Of a DNA stretch of 9,581 bases, positions 1 through 6,361 are shown piece by piece. The DNA lies in contig CAYSEF010000055.1 in the NCBI GenBank assembly GCA_964430105.1, positions 1-9,581 of the forward strand, given 5' to 3'. The notes below the pieces were generated by a model. It was not told where the DNA came from and searched no databases. It saw only the letters and a list, made by a program, of their open reading frames with translations. Made by a program: the position numbers and the translations under genes. The DNA is from UMGS1696 sp964430105. Lineage in GTDB: Bacteria > Bacillota > Clostridia > Oscillospirales > CAG-272. Numbering within the stretch: the first letter of the stretch is position 1; every line of letters starts with the position of its first letter.

Positions 1-83
1 TTTTCATCAGGAGCATACCATCTGGAATCCCAGTTTTTGATTACGCCGACACGAAGGCCGTGCGGATTAACTTTCTGTCCCAT
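1..83 (-). CDS. rpsC: 30S ribosomal protein S3, N-terminal fragment (runs off window)
   Basis: Only the first 27 codons are present; the gene continues beyond the left edge. The translation begins MGQKVNPHGLRVGVIKNWDS, the highly conserved S3 N-terminus, which is enough for a firm call. S3 sits at the mRNA entry side of the 30S head and is part of the helicase-like entry channel. The start at 83 is preceded by a GAGGAGG-type ribosome binding site that overlaps the end of rplV (stop at 99-101), so the two genes are probably translationally coupled. Gene order rplV-rpsC matches the universal S10 operon. Truncation is due only to the window edge. Confidence 0.95.
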   Translation of the reverse strand, partial: MGQKVNPHGLRVGVIKNWDSRWYAPDE

Positions 84-98
84 TTATCGACTGCCTCC

Positions 99-434
99 TC
101 ATTCTTTTTCAGCCACAGCGATTGTGATATGGCTGGTTCTCTTTAAAATTCTGTCAGCGGAACCCTTACCTCTGGGCATAATTCTCTTAAGAGTCATGCC
201 GGGGCATACAAAGCACTCAGAAACGTAGAGCTTTTCGGGATCCATCTGGAAGTTGTTTTCAGCGTCAGCTGCCACCTTGTTAAGGAGCTTGAGAACGTGT
301 TCGCTAGCTGCCTTAGGGGTGTTCTTAAGAATGCCAACCGCTACTCCGAGGTCCTTACCTCTGATGAGGTCGAGGACGATCTGAACCTTACGAGGGGAGA
401 TGCGGATGTGCTTCTGTGTAGATCTTGTTTCCAT
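99..434 (-). CDS. rplV: 50S ribosomal protein L22
   Basis: 111 residues, the usual length for bacterial L22. The N-terminal region carries the family motif RISPRKVQIVLDLIRGK (about residues 11-27). The C-terminal part, LKRIMPRGKGSADRILKRTS (about 82-101), is the long beta-hairpin that in known ribosomes lines the peptide exit tunnel and is the site of macrolide-resistance changes; no deletion is apparent in it. L22 binds 23S rRNA early in 50S assembly. The start at 434 has a clear GGGAGG ribosome binding site 8-9 nt upstream. It lies 20 nt after rpsS and directly before rpsC, as expected within the S10 operon. Confidence 0.97.
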   Translation of the reverse strand: METRSTQKHIRISPRKVQIVLDLIRGKDLGVAVGILKNTPKAASEHVLKLLNKVAADAENNFQMDPEKLYVSECFVCPGMTLKRIMPRGKGSADRILKRTSHITIAVAEKE

Positions 435-454
435 TTTTATATCCTCCCTCGTGA

Positions 455-736
455 TTATTTACCGTTATTGGAAGTCTTGCTACCTGCGTGACCCTTAAAG
501 GTTCTTGTAGGAGCAAATTCGCCGAACTTATGTCCGACCATATCTTCGGTAACGTATACCGGAACGTGCTTTCTACCGTCATGAACTGCGATGGTATGAC
601 CTACGAATTCCGGATAAATGGTAGAGGCTCTAGACCATGTCTTGAGCACCTTCTTTTCGTTCTTTTCGTTCATTTCGCAAACTCTTGCATAGAGCTTTTC
701 TTCAATGAACGGTGCCTTCTTTGTACTTCTGCTCAT
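455..736 (-). CDS. rpsS: 30S ribosomal protein S19
   Basis: 93 residues, standard S19 length. It starts MSRSTKKAPF and carries the conserved block IYPEFVGHTIAVHDGRKHVP (about 41-60) and the EFAPTRTF-GHAG stretch (about 73-85) typical of the family. S19 binds 16S rRNA in the 30S head with S13 and contacts the A-site finger of the 50S subunit. A strong AAGGAGG ribosome binding site lies just upstream, in the 18-nt gap after rplB. Position between rplB and rplV is canonical. Nothing odd is visible. Confidence 0.97.
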   Translation of the reverse strand: MSRSTKKAPFIEEKLYARVCEMNEKNEKKVLKTWSRASTIYPEFVGHTIAVHDGRKHVPVYVTEDMVGHKFGEFAPTRTFKGHAGSKTSNNGK

Positions 737-754
737 TACTAGCTGCCTCCTTCC

Positions 755-1585
755 TTACTTGCTGTTTCTACGCTTTACGATCATCTTATCGGTACGAGCC
801 TTCTTGTTTCTTGTCTTAAGACCAAGAGCGGGTTTACCCCAAGGAGTAACCGGGCCGGGACGACCGATCGGGGAACGACCTTCACCACCACCATGAGGGT
901 GATCGCACGGGTTCATTACGGAACCACGAACTGTAGGACGAATACCCTTGTGACGTGTCTTACCTGCTTTACCAACCTTTACGGTATCGTGTTCGATGTT
1001 ACCGATCTGACCAACAGTAGCCATGCAATCGGAACGAACGTATCTCATTTCACCGGAGGGGAGACGAACCATGGAAAGTTCACCTTCACGACCCATGAGC
1101 TGAGCCTGAGCACCTGCAGCACGAACGAGCTGACCGCCCTTACCGGGAGAAAGTTCGATATTGTGGATGAAGGTACCTACGGGGATGTTTGCAAGGGGGA
1201 GAGTGTTACCGGGAACGATATCTGCGTCAACGCCGGAATAGAGAACCTGACCGTCTGTTACACCAACAGGAGCGAGAATGTAGCTCTTCTTACCTGCTTC
1301 GTCCTGAAGGAGGGCGATGTAGGAGGTACGGTTCGGGTCATATTCGATACCGATAACGGTATGTGCACCTGTGTTCTGTCTCTTGAAGTCGATGATACGA
1401 TACTTCTGACGGTTTCCGCCGCCCTTATGACGAACTGTGATGCGGCCGTAGGAGTTACGACCTGCGTTCTTTTTCTTAGTAGCGAGAAGGCTCTTTTCGG
1501 GGGTAAACTTTGTTACTTCCTCGAATGAAGGAACGGACATATGTCTTCTCGCCGGAGTAGTCGGCTTATATTTGATTGTAGGCAT
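755..1585 (-). CDS. rplB: 50S ribosomal protein L2
   Basis: 276 residues, normal for bacterial L2. It begins MPTIKYKPTTPARRHMSVPS and contains the C-terminal signature NPCDHPHGGGEGRSPIG (about 225-241), including His229, which corresponds to the conserved histidine near the peptidyl transferase centre in known L2 proteins. The basic tail (KTRNKKARTDKMIVKRR) contacts 23S rRNA. L2 is needed for subunit association and tRNA placement. The start at 1585 is preceded by a GAGGAGG site within the 20-nt gap after rplW. Residue 227 is Cys where many phyla have Val or Asn; this is a tolerated position and not evidence of a defect. Confidence 0.98.
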   Translation of the reverse strand: MPTIKYKPTTPARRHMSVPSFEEVTKFTPEKSLLATKKKNAGRNSYGRITVRHKGGGNRQKYRIIDFKRQNTGAHTVIGIEYDPNRTSYIALLQDEAGKKSYILAPVGVTDGQVLYSGVDADIVPGNTLPLANIPVGTFIHNIELSPGKGGQLVRAAGAQAQLMGREGELSMVRLPSGEMRYVRSDCMATVGQIGNIEHDTVKVGKAGKTRHKGIRPTVRGSVMNPCDHPHGGGEGRSPIGRPGPVTPWGKPALGLKTRNKKARTDKMIVKRRNSK

Positions 1586-1605
1586 ATTCGCTTATCCTCC
1601 TCTGA

Positions 1606-1902
1606 TTAGTTCATACCTTCAAAGAACTCGATTGTAGCGGAGTCCTCTGTAAGAGTAACGATTGCTTTTTTCCAAGAAGCGGTCTTGCCTTCCGCATAGC
1701 GGAGTCTCTTGGTCTTTGCCTTCATGTTGATTGTGTTTACGGAGGCAACCTTTGTGCCTTCGAACATAGCCTCTACAGCCTTTGCGATTTCCGGCTTAGT
1801 AGCATTCTTTGCTACTTCGAAGCAGTACTTCTTGTCGCCGATCATATCCATAGACTGTTCAGTGATGAGAGGTCTCTTGATGATATCCTGAACGAACTTC
1901 AT
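1606..1902 (-). CDS. rplW: 50S ribosomal protein L23
   Basis: 98 residues, usual size for L23. It opens with FVQDIIKRPLITEQSMDM, the family N-terminus, and includes the extended-loop region VASVNTINMKAKTKRLRYAE (about 53-72) that binds 23S rRNA. In known ribosomes L23 lies at the exit tunnel mouth and is the docking site for trigger factor and SRP. Its ATG overlaps the rplD stop codon by one base (TAATG at 1900-1904), so translation is expected to be coupled to L4. No internal irregularity is seen. Confidence 0.97.
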   Translation of the reverse strand: MKFVQDIIKRPLITEQSMDMIGDKKYCFEVAKNATKPEIAKAVEAMFEGTKVASVNTINMKAKTKRLRYAEGKTASWKKAIVTLTEDSATIEFFEGMN

Positions 1903-2525
1903 TATGCGTATACCTCCTCGAGCTTTTCTACTGCAGCCTTTACAACAATGAAGGAGTCGCAGTTAAGAATGTCATAAACATTCAGAGTGTTGCTGAGAGC
2001 AACCTTTACGCCGGGGATATTTGCGAAGCTTCCGATAACCTTTTCGTCCTTTTCATTAAGAACTACGAGAGTCTTCTTAGCAGCGCCTACAGCAGCGAGC
2101 ATCTTAACCATGGTCTTGGTCTTGAATTCTGCTGTTTCGATCTTATCAAGAACGATCATTTCGCCGCCTGCAACCTTAGAGGAGAGAGCAGAGATCATAG
2201 CGATCTTCTTAACCTTCTTGTTGAGCTTTGTCTTATAGAGACGAGGCTTCGGACCGAGAGCAATACCACCGTGTGTCCACTGAGGAGCTCTTGTAGAACC
2301 CTGACGAGCACGACCAGTACCCTTCTGCTTCCAAGGCTTTCTACCGCCACCGGAAACTTCGGTACGAGTGAGAGTGGACTGAGTACCCTGTCTCTGATTA
2401 CCGAGATAGGATTTTACTGCCGCATGGAGGACAGCACCGTTTACATCAGCTGCGAAAACTACATCGGAAAGATTCATTGTTCCAACGGATTCGCCTGCCA
2501 TATTAAGAACTTTAATTTCGGGCAT
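1902..2525 (-). CDS. rplD: 50S ribosomal protein L4
   Basis: 207 residues, typical for L4. The long extended loop that reaches the exit tunnel is present at about residues 46-95 and includes the blocks SGGGRKPWKQKGTGRARQGS and WTHGGIALGPKPR. L4 binds domain I of 23S rRNA, and in Escherichia coli it also represses its own S10 operon by binding the rpsJ leader and causing attenuation and translational arrest. That makes it the first candidate regulator for the structured leader and intergenic RNAs in this window, although this is inference for the present organism. The gene starts 20 nt after rplC with a GGAGG-type site and overlaps rplW by one base. Confidence 0.97.
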   Translation of the reverse strand: MPEIKVLNMAGESVGTMNLSDVVFAADVNGAVLHAAVKSYLGNQRQGTQSTLTRTEVSGGGRKPWKQKGTGRARQGSTRAPQWTHGGIALGPKPRLYKTKLNKKVKKIAMISALSSKVAGGEMIVLDKIETAEFKTKTMVKMLAAVGAAKKTLVVLNEKDEKVIGSFANIPGVKVALSNTLNVYDILNCDSFIVVKAAVEKLEEVYA

Positions 2526-2545
2526 TTTTTCTTCCTCCTTTCGAC

Positions 2546-3178
2546 TTATGCTTTAACGCTGTCACGGATGAACACGATTCCGCCCTTCGCACCGGGAACT
2601 GCGCCCTTAACTGCGATGAGGTTCTTTTCGGTATCAACCTTAACAACTTCGAGGTTCAGAACGGTTACCTGTTCGTTACCGTACTGACCAGCCATCTTCT
2701 TATTCTTATAGATTCTGGACGGGGTGGAGTTAGCACCCATGGAACCGGGCTGACGGTGAACGGGACCGGTACCGTGTGTCATACGAAGGTGATGAGCATT
2801 CCATCTCTTGATAACACCGCTGAAACCGTGACCCTTTGTAATACCGGTAATGTCGACCTTGTCGCCGGAAGCGAAGGTATCGGCAGCTACTACATCGCCG
2901 AGGTTAAGTGCGGAGATATCTTCAAGGCGGAATTCCTTGAGATGACGCTTAGCAGAAACGCCTGCTTTCTTGAAGTGTCCTGCGCTAGGCTTGTTAACGA
3001 GCTTTTCGCGAAGATCTTCAAATGCGAGCTGAACAGCATTATAGCCGTCAGTTTCGACTGTCTTCTTCTGTGTTACGTAGCAGGGGCCTGCTTCGATAAC
3101 AGTAACCGGGATAACAGTGCCGTCTTCAGCGAAGATCTGTGTCATGCCCAGCTTCTTTCCGATGATGCCTTTTTTCAT
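2546..3178 (-). CDS. rplC: 50S ribosomal protein L3
   Basis: 210 residues, normal for bacterial L3. It starts MKKGIIGKKLGMTQIFAEDG and contains the central signature ITGITKGHGFSGVIKRW (about 110-126) and the tunnel-facing segment GPVHRQPGSMGA (about 138-149). Gln143 within HRQPGSMG corresponds to the glutamine methylated in E. coli L3, and the extension it lies on approaches the peptidyl transferase centre. L3 is one of the earliest 50S assembly proteins. An AGGAGG site lies 8 nt before the start. Unusually for this operon, 172 nt of structured non-coding sequence separate it from rpsJ (see separate entry). Confidence 0.97.
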   Translation of the reverse strand: MKKGIIGKKLGMTQIFAEDGTVIPVTVIEAGPCYVTQKKTVETDGYNAVQLAFEDLREKLVNKPSAGHFKKAGVSAKRHLKEFRLEDISALNLGDVVAADTFASGDKVDITGITKGHGFSGVIKRWNAHHLRMTHGTGPVHRQPGSMGANSTPSRIYKNKKMAGQYGNEQVTVLNLEVVKVDTEKNLIAVKGAVPGAKGGIVFIRDSVKA

Positions 3179-3350
3179 CGTTTTTTCCTCCTGATTATAG
3201 GTTATTGGTTGAATCCGATTTTATCGGGAGCCACCCGACGGAATTCAACGTGACCAGACCGCCATCAAGCTTCGGAGCTTTGCACCGGAATAAGTGCTTG
3301 TCCGATACGCTCTGTACGGTATTCGGTTTGGCTGTTTTTTCAGTGTTAAA
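3179..3350 (-). promoter_or_regulatory. Structured rpsJ-rplC intergenic RNA, candidate cis-regulator
   Basis: This 172-nt gap is far longer than any other in the operon here (others are 20 nt or less). Read on the minus strand it can form at least three hairpins. The first is CCGA(A)UAC / GUAUCGG at about 3328-3304. The second is AAGCU-CCGA-AGCUU at about 3283-3270. The third is a long hairpin with outer stem GUUGAAU(U)CCG / CGGAUUCAAC (3249-3239 with 3217-3208) that encloses UCGGG-UGGCU-CCCGA (3238-3224). The third ends about 15 nt before the rplC AGGAGG site. No convincing ORF, internal promoter or terminator U-run lies here. A role in controlling rplC and downstream genes, perhaps by L4 or another ribosomal protein, is inference; an RNA processing site is an alternative. 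Confidence 0.5.
3187..3192 (-). promoter_or_regulatory. rplC ribosome binding site
   Basis: A perfect AGGAGG lies 8 nt upstream of the rplC ATG, showing that rplC translation can start independently of rpsJ, as would be needed given the 172-nt gap. Confidence 0.85.
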
Positions 3351-3662
3351 TTAAAGCTTAACGTCGAGGTCAACGCCTGCAGGAAGTTCTACAGACATGA
3401 GAGCTTCAACAACCTTCTGAGAAGGCTTGTGGATCTCAACGAGTCTCTTGTGGGTTCTCTGTTCGAACTGCTCACGGCTGTCCTTGTACTTGTGAACCGC
3501 ACGGAGAATTGTGATGATTTCCTTTTCAGTAGGAAGCGGAATAGGACCGGATACTTCTGCGCCGTTGCGCTTTGCGATATCTACGATCTTAGCTGCTGCC
3601 TGGTCTGCGAGTGTGTGCTCGTAGCTTCTGATCTTAACTCTGATCTTTTCCTGTACTGCCAT
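3351..3662 (-). CDS. rpsJ: 30S ribosomal protein S10 (NusE)
   Basis: 103 residues starting MAVQEKIRVKIRSYEHTLAD, the usual length and N-terminus of S10. Conserved blocks include SGPIPLPTEKEIITILRAVH (about 38-57) and QRTHKRLVEIHKPSQKVVEA (about 68-87). S10 is part of the 30S head and, as NusE, also joins NusB in transcription antitermination complexes. An open frame continues upstream of this ATG to 3833, but that extension is rejected: the ATG at 3662 gives the family N-terminus and has an ideal AGGAGG 7 nt upstream. It is the first gene of the S10 operon, with a leader of about 294 nt from the predicted promoter. Confidence 0.97.
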   Translation of the reverse strand: MAVQEKIRVKIRSYEHTLADQAAAKIVDIAKRNGAEVSGPIPLPTEKEIITILRAVHKYKDSREQFEQRTHKRLVEIHKPSQKVVEALMSVELPAGVDLDVKL

Positions 3663-3669
3663 TTCAATG

Positions 3670-3675
3670 CCTCCT
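3670..3675 (-). promoter_or_regulatory. rpsJ ribosome binding site
   Basis: AGGAGG lies 7 nt upstream of the ATG at 3662 and decides the start against the longer open frame that reaches back to 3833. Confidence 0.88.
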
Positions 3676-3837
3676 AAATAGCTATGAATGTGATAGTTTG
3701 AGGCGATAAACACGCTTCCGGGTGTGTCGTGCCGGTACTTAATGAATCCGAACCACATTTTTCGAGGAATCACAGAAATTCGCAGGATAAACAAGGCTCG
3801 GCAACCGCAACCACAATAAAGTGGCAAACGCAACCGT

Positions 3838-3871
3838 CAAAAATCAAGGCGTGTTTGTCTTCGCCCGATTT
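3838..3871 (-). terminator. Possible attenuator hairpin in the S10 leader
   Basis: On the minus strand AAAUC-G-GGCG, a 10-nt loop, then CGCC-UU-GAUUU can form a 9-bp stem interrupted by an internal loop, followed at once by a short U tract (five U in total, partly in the stem). The 5' arm shares bases with an upstream hairpin UCCGA-GUAAA-UCGGG (3878-3864), so the two folds exclude each other, as in attenuation. The stem is weak and the U tract short, so true termination activity is uncertain. Confidence 0.3.
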
Positions 3872-3962
3872 ACTCGGACATACTCCACGGAAATTCCCCA
3901 CAAAGGTCTGACAGTGTTGACCCTATGGCAACCTCCCGCTTCTTCGCACATCAAGTGACATT

Positions 3963-3991
3963 ATTTTACCATATTCAATCGACAAAATCAA
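3963..3991 (-). promoter_or_regulatory. S10 operon promoter (sigma-A type)
   Basis: Minus-strand -35 TTGATT (3991-3986), a 17-nt spacer and -10 TAAAAT (3968-3963) make a good housekeeping promoter in an AT-rich stretch. The predicted start is near 3956, giving a leader of about 294 nt before rpsJ. Confidence 0.75.
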
Positions 3992-4113
3992 GTACATCAC
4001 GATATTTATCTTGAATTTTTATAGTAAAAATTTAACGAGTTTTACGTCTTCATTTTGTGGATTTTCACAAACCGTTTTGAACCCTCCCGATTCATTAAAT
4101 TACGCAAATCCTC
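3992..4113. other. AT-rich spacer between divergent promoters
   Basis: This segment separates the two divergent promoters and carries no ORF with coding character. The only local symmetry noticed is a 6-bp inverted repeat GTAAAA / TTTTAC (4024-4029 and 4040-4045, 10 nt apart), which could be a protein-binding site or chance in AT-rich DNA. Confidence 0.4.
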
Positions 4114-4142
4114 TTGTATTCACGCCATTTTTGTGGTATTAT
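4114..4142 (+). promoter_or_regulatory. Promoter of the membrane protein-telA-TPM-ABC-F operon
   Basis: A -35 TTGTAT (4114-4119), 17-nt spacer and -10 TATTAT (4137-4142) preceded by TGG form an extended -10 promoter. An overlapping TATAAT (4143-4148) has no matching -35. Transcription should start near 4149, about 39 nt before the first gene. Confidence 0.65.
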
Positions 4143-4187
4143 TATAATGTATATTTTTAACACGAACACCCCCGAAAGGCTATCATA

Positions 4188-5099
4188 ATGGATCAAAACA
4201 AAAAGAGATCGCCTAATGCGTTCCTTACTCTCAACTCAATTTCACGCCCTCTCACAATTATTCTTGCATTGATCATTGCAGTTTCATTCTTTTTTTCAAT
4301 GCAAAATGACTTTGACTACGACATTGGGCATTTCGCACTCGATTCGGTTTCATTCCGTATCGTGATCATATCAGCTGTATTATCTATTATTTTCGCTTCA
4401 GTGCTTGCTTTTTCATCATATGGTTCAGCATCCTTTACGGGCATACCTGACGAATCGCCTATAACCTATTTCGGCTCGATACTTTCAGCCGGAATGAGCT
4501 TTGCAGGTCTTTTTTCAGTTGCGACTGACATTTCTTTAGGCGTAGCAGTAAATAAATTCTCGATAATAGCGACTATACTTCTTCCTTTTATCGGAATTTC
4601 TGCGATACTTTCGTTGATTCCAAGCATGAGATTTTCAAAAATAAGACAAATTTGTGCGATACTTGCTGTACTCTCAGTGAATTTTTCAATGTTCTCTGAT
4701 TATTTCACCTTTGTATTGCCACTGAACAGTCCGATACGAAATCTCACGACCGTAATGAAGTGTGCTATTATGCTTTATCTTCTCTCAGAAGCCAGATTTT
4801 CGTTTGGAGTAAGTGTTACTCGCACTACTGTTCCGTTTTTTGCACTTTCCTCTGCTGTTACCTCTACTGTAGCTTTGGGTTATTCACTTGGCGCTATAGC
4901 TTTTGCCCTGCTCCAGCCTACTGTAGATGACCCAAATCCCACTATACTTTCTCTTGCGCTTTGCCTTGCGATAGGAATTCACGCATTCGGCCGAATTTTA
5001 AGCTGTGCAAAATGTGTCGGAGAATATACAGCACCTACGCCTGCAGAGAAGAAGAACAAAAAATCACAGGAAACAAATAACGAAGAAAACAAGCTTTAA
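4188..5099 (+). CDS. Polytopic membrane protein of unknown function
   Basis: 303 residues, not assigned to a family from the sequence. By hydrophobicity it has about eight membrane spans, near residues 21-38, 56-77, 94-113, 125-146, 154-177, 188-204, 213-241 and 252-273. The start is a short basic cytoplasmic head (MDQNKKR) and the end a charged tail of about 25 residues with KKNKK, fitting both ends inside. Loops are short and no catalytic or transporter signature is evident. It is unusually rich in Ser, Ile, Leu and Phe. The ATG at 4188 follows a modest GAAAGG site by 8 nt. It is first in an operon with telA 36 nt downstream, so it may be the membrane partner of the TelA protein; that is inference from position only. 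Confidence 0.85.
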   Translation: MDQNKKRSPNAFLTLNSISRPLTIILALIIAVSFFFSMQNDFDYDIGHFALDSVSFRIVIISAVLSIIFASVLAFSSYGSASFTGIPDESPITYFGSILSAGMSFAGLFSVATDISLGVAVNKFSIIATILLPFIGISAILSLIPSMRFSKIRQICAILAVLSVNFSMFSDYFTFVLPLNSPIRNLTTVMKCAIMLYLLSEARFSFGVSVTRTTVPFFALSSAVTSTVALGYSLGAIAFALLQPTVDDPNPTILSLALCLAIGIHAFGRILSCAKCVGEYTAPTPAEKKNKKSQETNNEENKL

Positions 5100-5135
5100 T
5101 ACATCTGATTATTCTACCAACAAAGGAGTATATAC

Positions 5136-6314
5136 ATGGAAAACGAAATCAAATTGACTCTCGACCCAAATGCCGGTATGGCTGCAGCTCCTAAGGCTCC
5201 CGATCCGACTGAAACTATTACTGCTCCTAATTCTGCGCCTGCCTCAGCTCAGGATAATGCCGAAAACGGTTATAAAGCTGACGAAGCACAGTTCTCCGAA
5301 AGTGAGCGCAAGGCTATAGACGAATTTTCCAAGCAAATAGATATCACCGATTCAGCAATGATACTGGGCTACGGTGCTGCGGCTCAGAAGAAAATATCCG
5401 ATTTCAGTGACAGTGCTCTCGGAAATGTACGCAACAAGGATTTCGGTGAAGTTGGTGATATGATAACAAATCTCATCGGAAATCTGCGTGAAATGAACGC
5501 GGATGCTGAAGAAGAGAACAAAGGCTTCCTCGGACTTTTCAAAAATACCAAGAGAAAAATCGAAAATCTCAAAACAAAATACGACAAATGCGAAAGCAGT
5601 GTAAATGATATCGTTGCAATACTCGAACAGCACCAAATCACACTTCTCAAGGATGTTTCCATGTTCGATGAGCTGTATGAAATGAACCTTTCCTACTTCA
5701 AGGAGCTGTCAATGTATATCGCTGCGGGCAAAAAGAAGCTTGCAGAGGAACGTGCCACAACTCTTGTAGAATTAAAGGAAAAAGCATCAAAGTCCACACT
5801 GCCGGAGGATGCTCAGGCTGCCAACGATTTCGAGGAGCAGTGTGTCCGTTTCGAACGCAAGCTTCACGACCTTGAGCTTACACGCATGGTTTCGATTCAG
5901 ATGTCTCCTCAGATTCGCATGGTACAAAACAACGACACCATGATGACTGAAAAAATACAGACTATCATCATGAACACAATTCCTCTTTGGAAAAGCCAAA
6001 TGGTCATCGCACTCGGCGTAGAACATTCCCGTCAGGCAATGGAAGCCGGCAGAATGGTCAGCGATATGACAAATGAGCTTCTGAAAAAGAACAGCGAGGC
6101 TTTGCGTCAGGCTTCCGTTAACGTTACTCGTGAAGCTGAACGTGGAATTGTCGATATCGAAACTCTTACCCACACCAACGAACAGCTCATCAATACCCTT
6201 GACGAGATCCAGCAAATCCAGAAGGAGGGACACGACAAGAGAGTCGCCGCTGAAGCTGAGCTTGGCAGAATCGAAGCCGAACTCAAGAATAAGCTCATCG
6301 GTATGCGTAACTAA
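5136..6314 (+). CDS. telA: TelA-family toxic anion resistance protein
   Basis: 392 residues, close to the family's usual length. After a disordered Ala/Pro/Asn-rich N-terminus (about 1-45) the protein is almost entirely helical. The TelA core is recognised from the segment around LKTKYDKCESSVNDIVAILE, from DELYEMNLSYFKELSMYIAA (about 178-198), and from the block with MVQNNDTMMTEKIQ and TIPLWKSQMVIAL (about 262-293); the C-terminus is coiled coil. TelA/KlaA proteins were linked to tellurite resistance on plasmids and in Firmicutes to cell-envelope stress; the biochemical activity is not established. No signal peptide or membrane span is seen, so it is cytosolic or peripheral. An AAAGGAG site precedes the ATG. 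The TPM-domain gene begins 6 nt after its stop, suggesting coupled translation and joint function. Confidence 0.88.
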   Translation: MENEIKLTLDPNAGMAAAPKAPDPTETITAPNSAPASAQDNAENGYKADEAQFSESERKAIDEFSKQIDITDSAMILGYGAAAQKKISDFSDSALGNVRNKDFGEVGDMITNLIGNLREMNADAEEENKGFLGLFKNTKRKIENLKTKYDKCESSVNDIVAILEQHQITLLKDVSMFDELYEMNLSYFKELSMYIAAGKKKLAEERATTLVELKEKASKSTLPEDAQAANDFEEQCVRFERKLHDLELTRMVSIQMSPQIRMVQNNDTMMTEKIQTIIMNTIPLWKSQMVIALGVEHSRQAMEAGRMVSDMTNELLKKNSEALRQASVNVTREAERGIVDIETLTHTNEQLINTLDEIQQIQKEGHDKRVAAEAELGRIEAELKNKLIGMRN

Positions 6315-6361
6315 TGTCGTATGAATACTATGATATCCTCAAAAATGAATTATCGCTCTAA
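6314..6361 (+). other. Tiny ORF (15 codons) overlapping the telA stop
   Basis: An ATG overlaps the telA stop codon (TAATG) and opens a frame encoding MSYEYYDILKNELSL, ending inside the signal-peptide region of the next gene. It has no ribosome binding site of its own. It could be a chance frame, or part of a stop-start coupling device between telA and the TPM gene. No function is claimed. Confidence 0.15.

Larger units (their letters stand above)
3663..3956 (-). promoter_or_regulatory. S10 operon 5' leader RNA
   Basis: About 294 nt lie between the predicted transcription start (near 3956) and the rpsJ ATG. On the minus strand the leader opens with a GCGGGAGGUUGCC stretch (about 3939-3927). 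It contains small hairpins such as GUUG / CAAC (3932-3929 with 3919-3916), CCAC-UUUAUU-GUGG (3824-3811) and ACAC / GUGU around a CCGGAA-containing loop (3727-3710). A near-perfect 13-nt direct repeat, GGUUGCGUUUGCC (3835-3823) and GGUUGCGGUUGCC (3812-3800), flanks the middle hairpin. In E. coli the S10 leader is bound by L4 to repress the operon, so a regulatory role is plausible. No assignment to a known leader family could be tested here. Confidence 0.6.

Noticed and set aside
893..1528. A 211-codon plus-strand open frame opposite rplB
   Set aside because: It is the antisense shadow of a clear L2 gene; its Thr/Cys/Asn-rich translation has no recognisable domain and there is no promoter or ribosome binding site.
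3194..3242. Internal promoter before rplC (TATAAT at 3199-3194, or TTGAAT/TAAAAT in the hairpin)
   Set aside because: The TATAAT lies so close to the rplC start that the transcript would lack the ribosome binding site and it has no -35; the other pair has a 19-nt spacer and coincides with the hairpin stem.
2756..3253. A 165-codon plus-strand open frame opposite rplC
   Set aside because: Antisense shadow of L3 that runs on into the structured intergenic region; no coding signals of its own.
3210..3751. Shared 9-mer TCGGATTCA in the rpsJ leader (3751-3743) and the rpsJ-rplC gap (3218-3210)
   Set aside because: A 9-nt match between two stretches of this length is not far from chance, and the flanks do not match, so it was not taken as a common binding site.
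3663..3833. In-frame N-terminal extension of S10 by 57 residues
   Set aside because: The S10 family starts at MAVQEKIRVK, an ideal AGGAGG sits just before that ATG, and the extension is Cys/Arg-rich without family similarity; it is leader RNA read in frame.
4021..4049. Second minus-strand promoter upstream of the S10 promoter
   Set aside because: TACTAT at 4026-4021 has no acceptable -35 at 16-18 nt; the AT-rich spacer gives such hexamers by chance.
5787..6233. A 148-codon minus-strand frame within telA
   Set aside because: Shadow frame of a well-supported TelA gene; no ribosome binding site and no promoter nearby.
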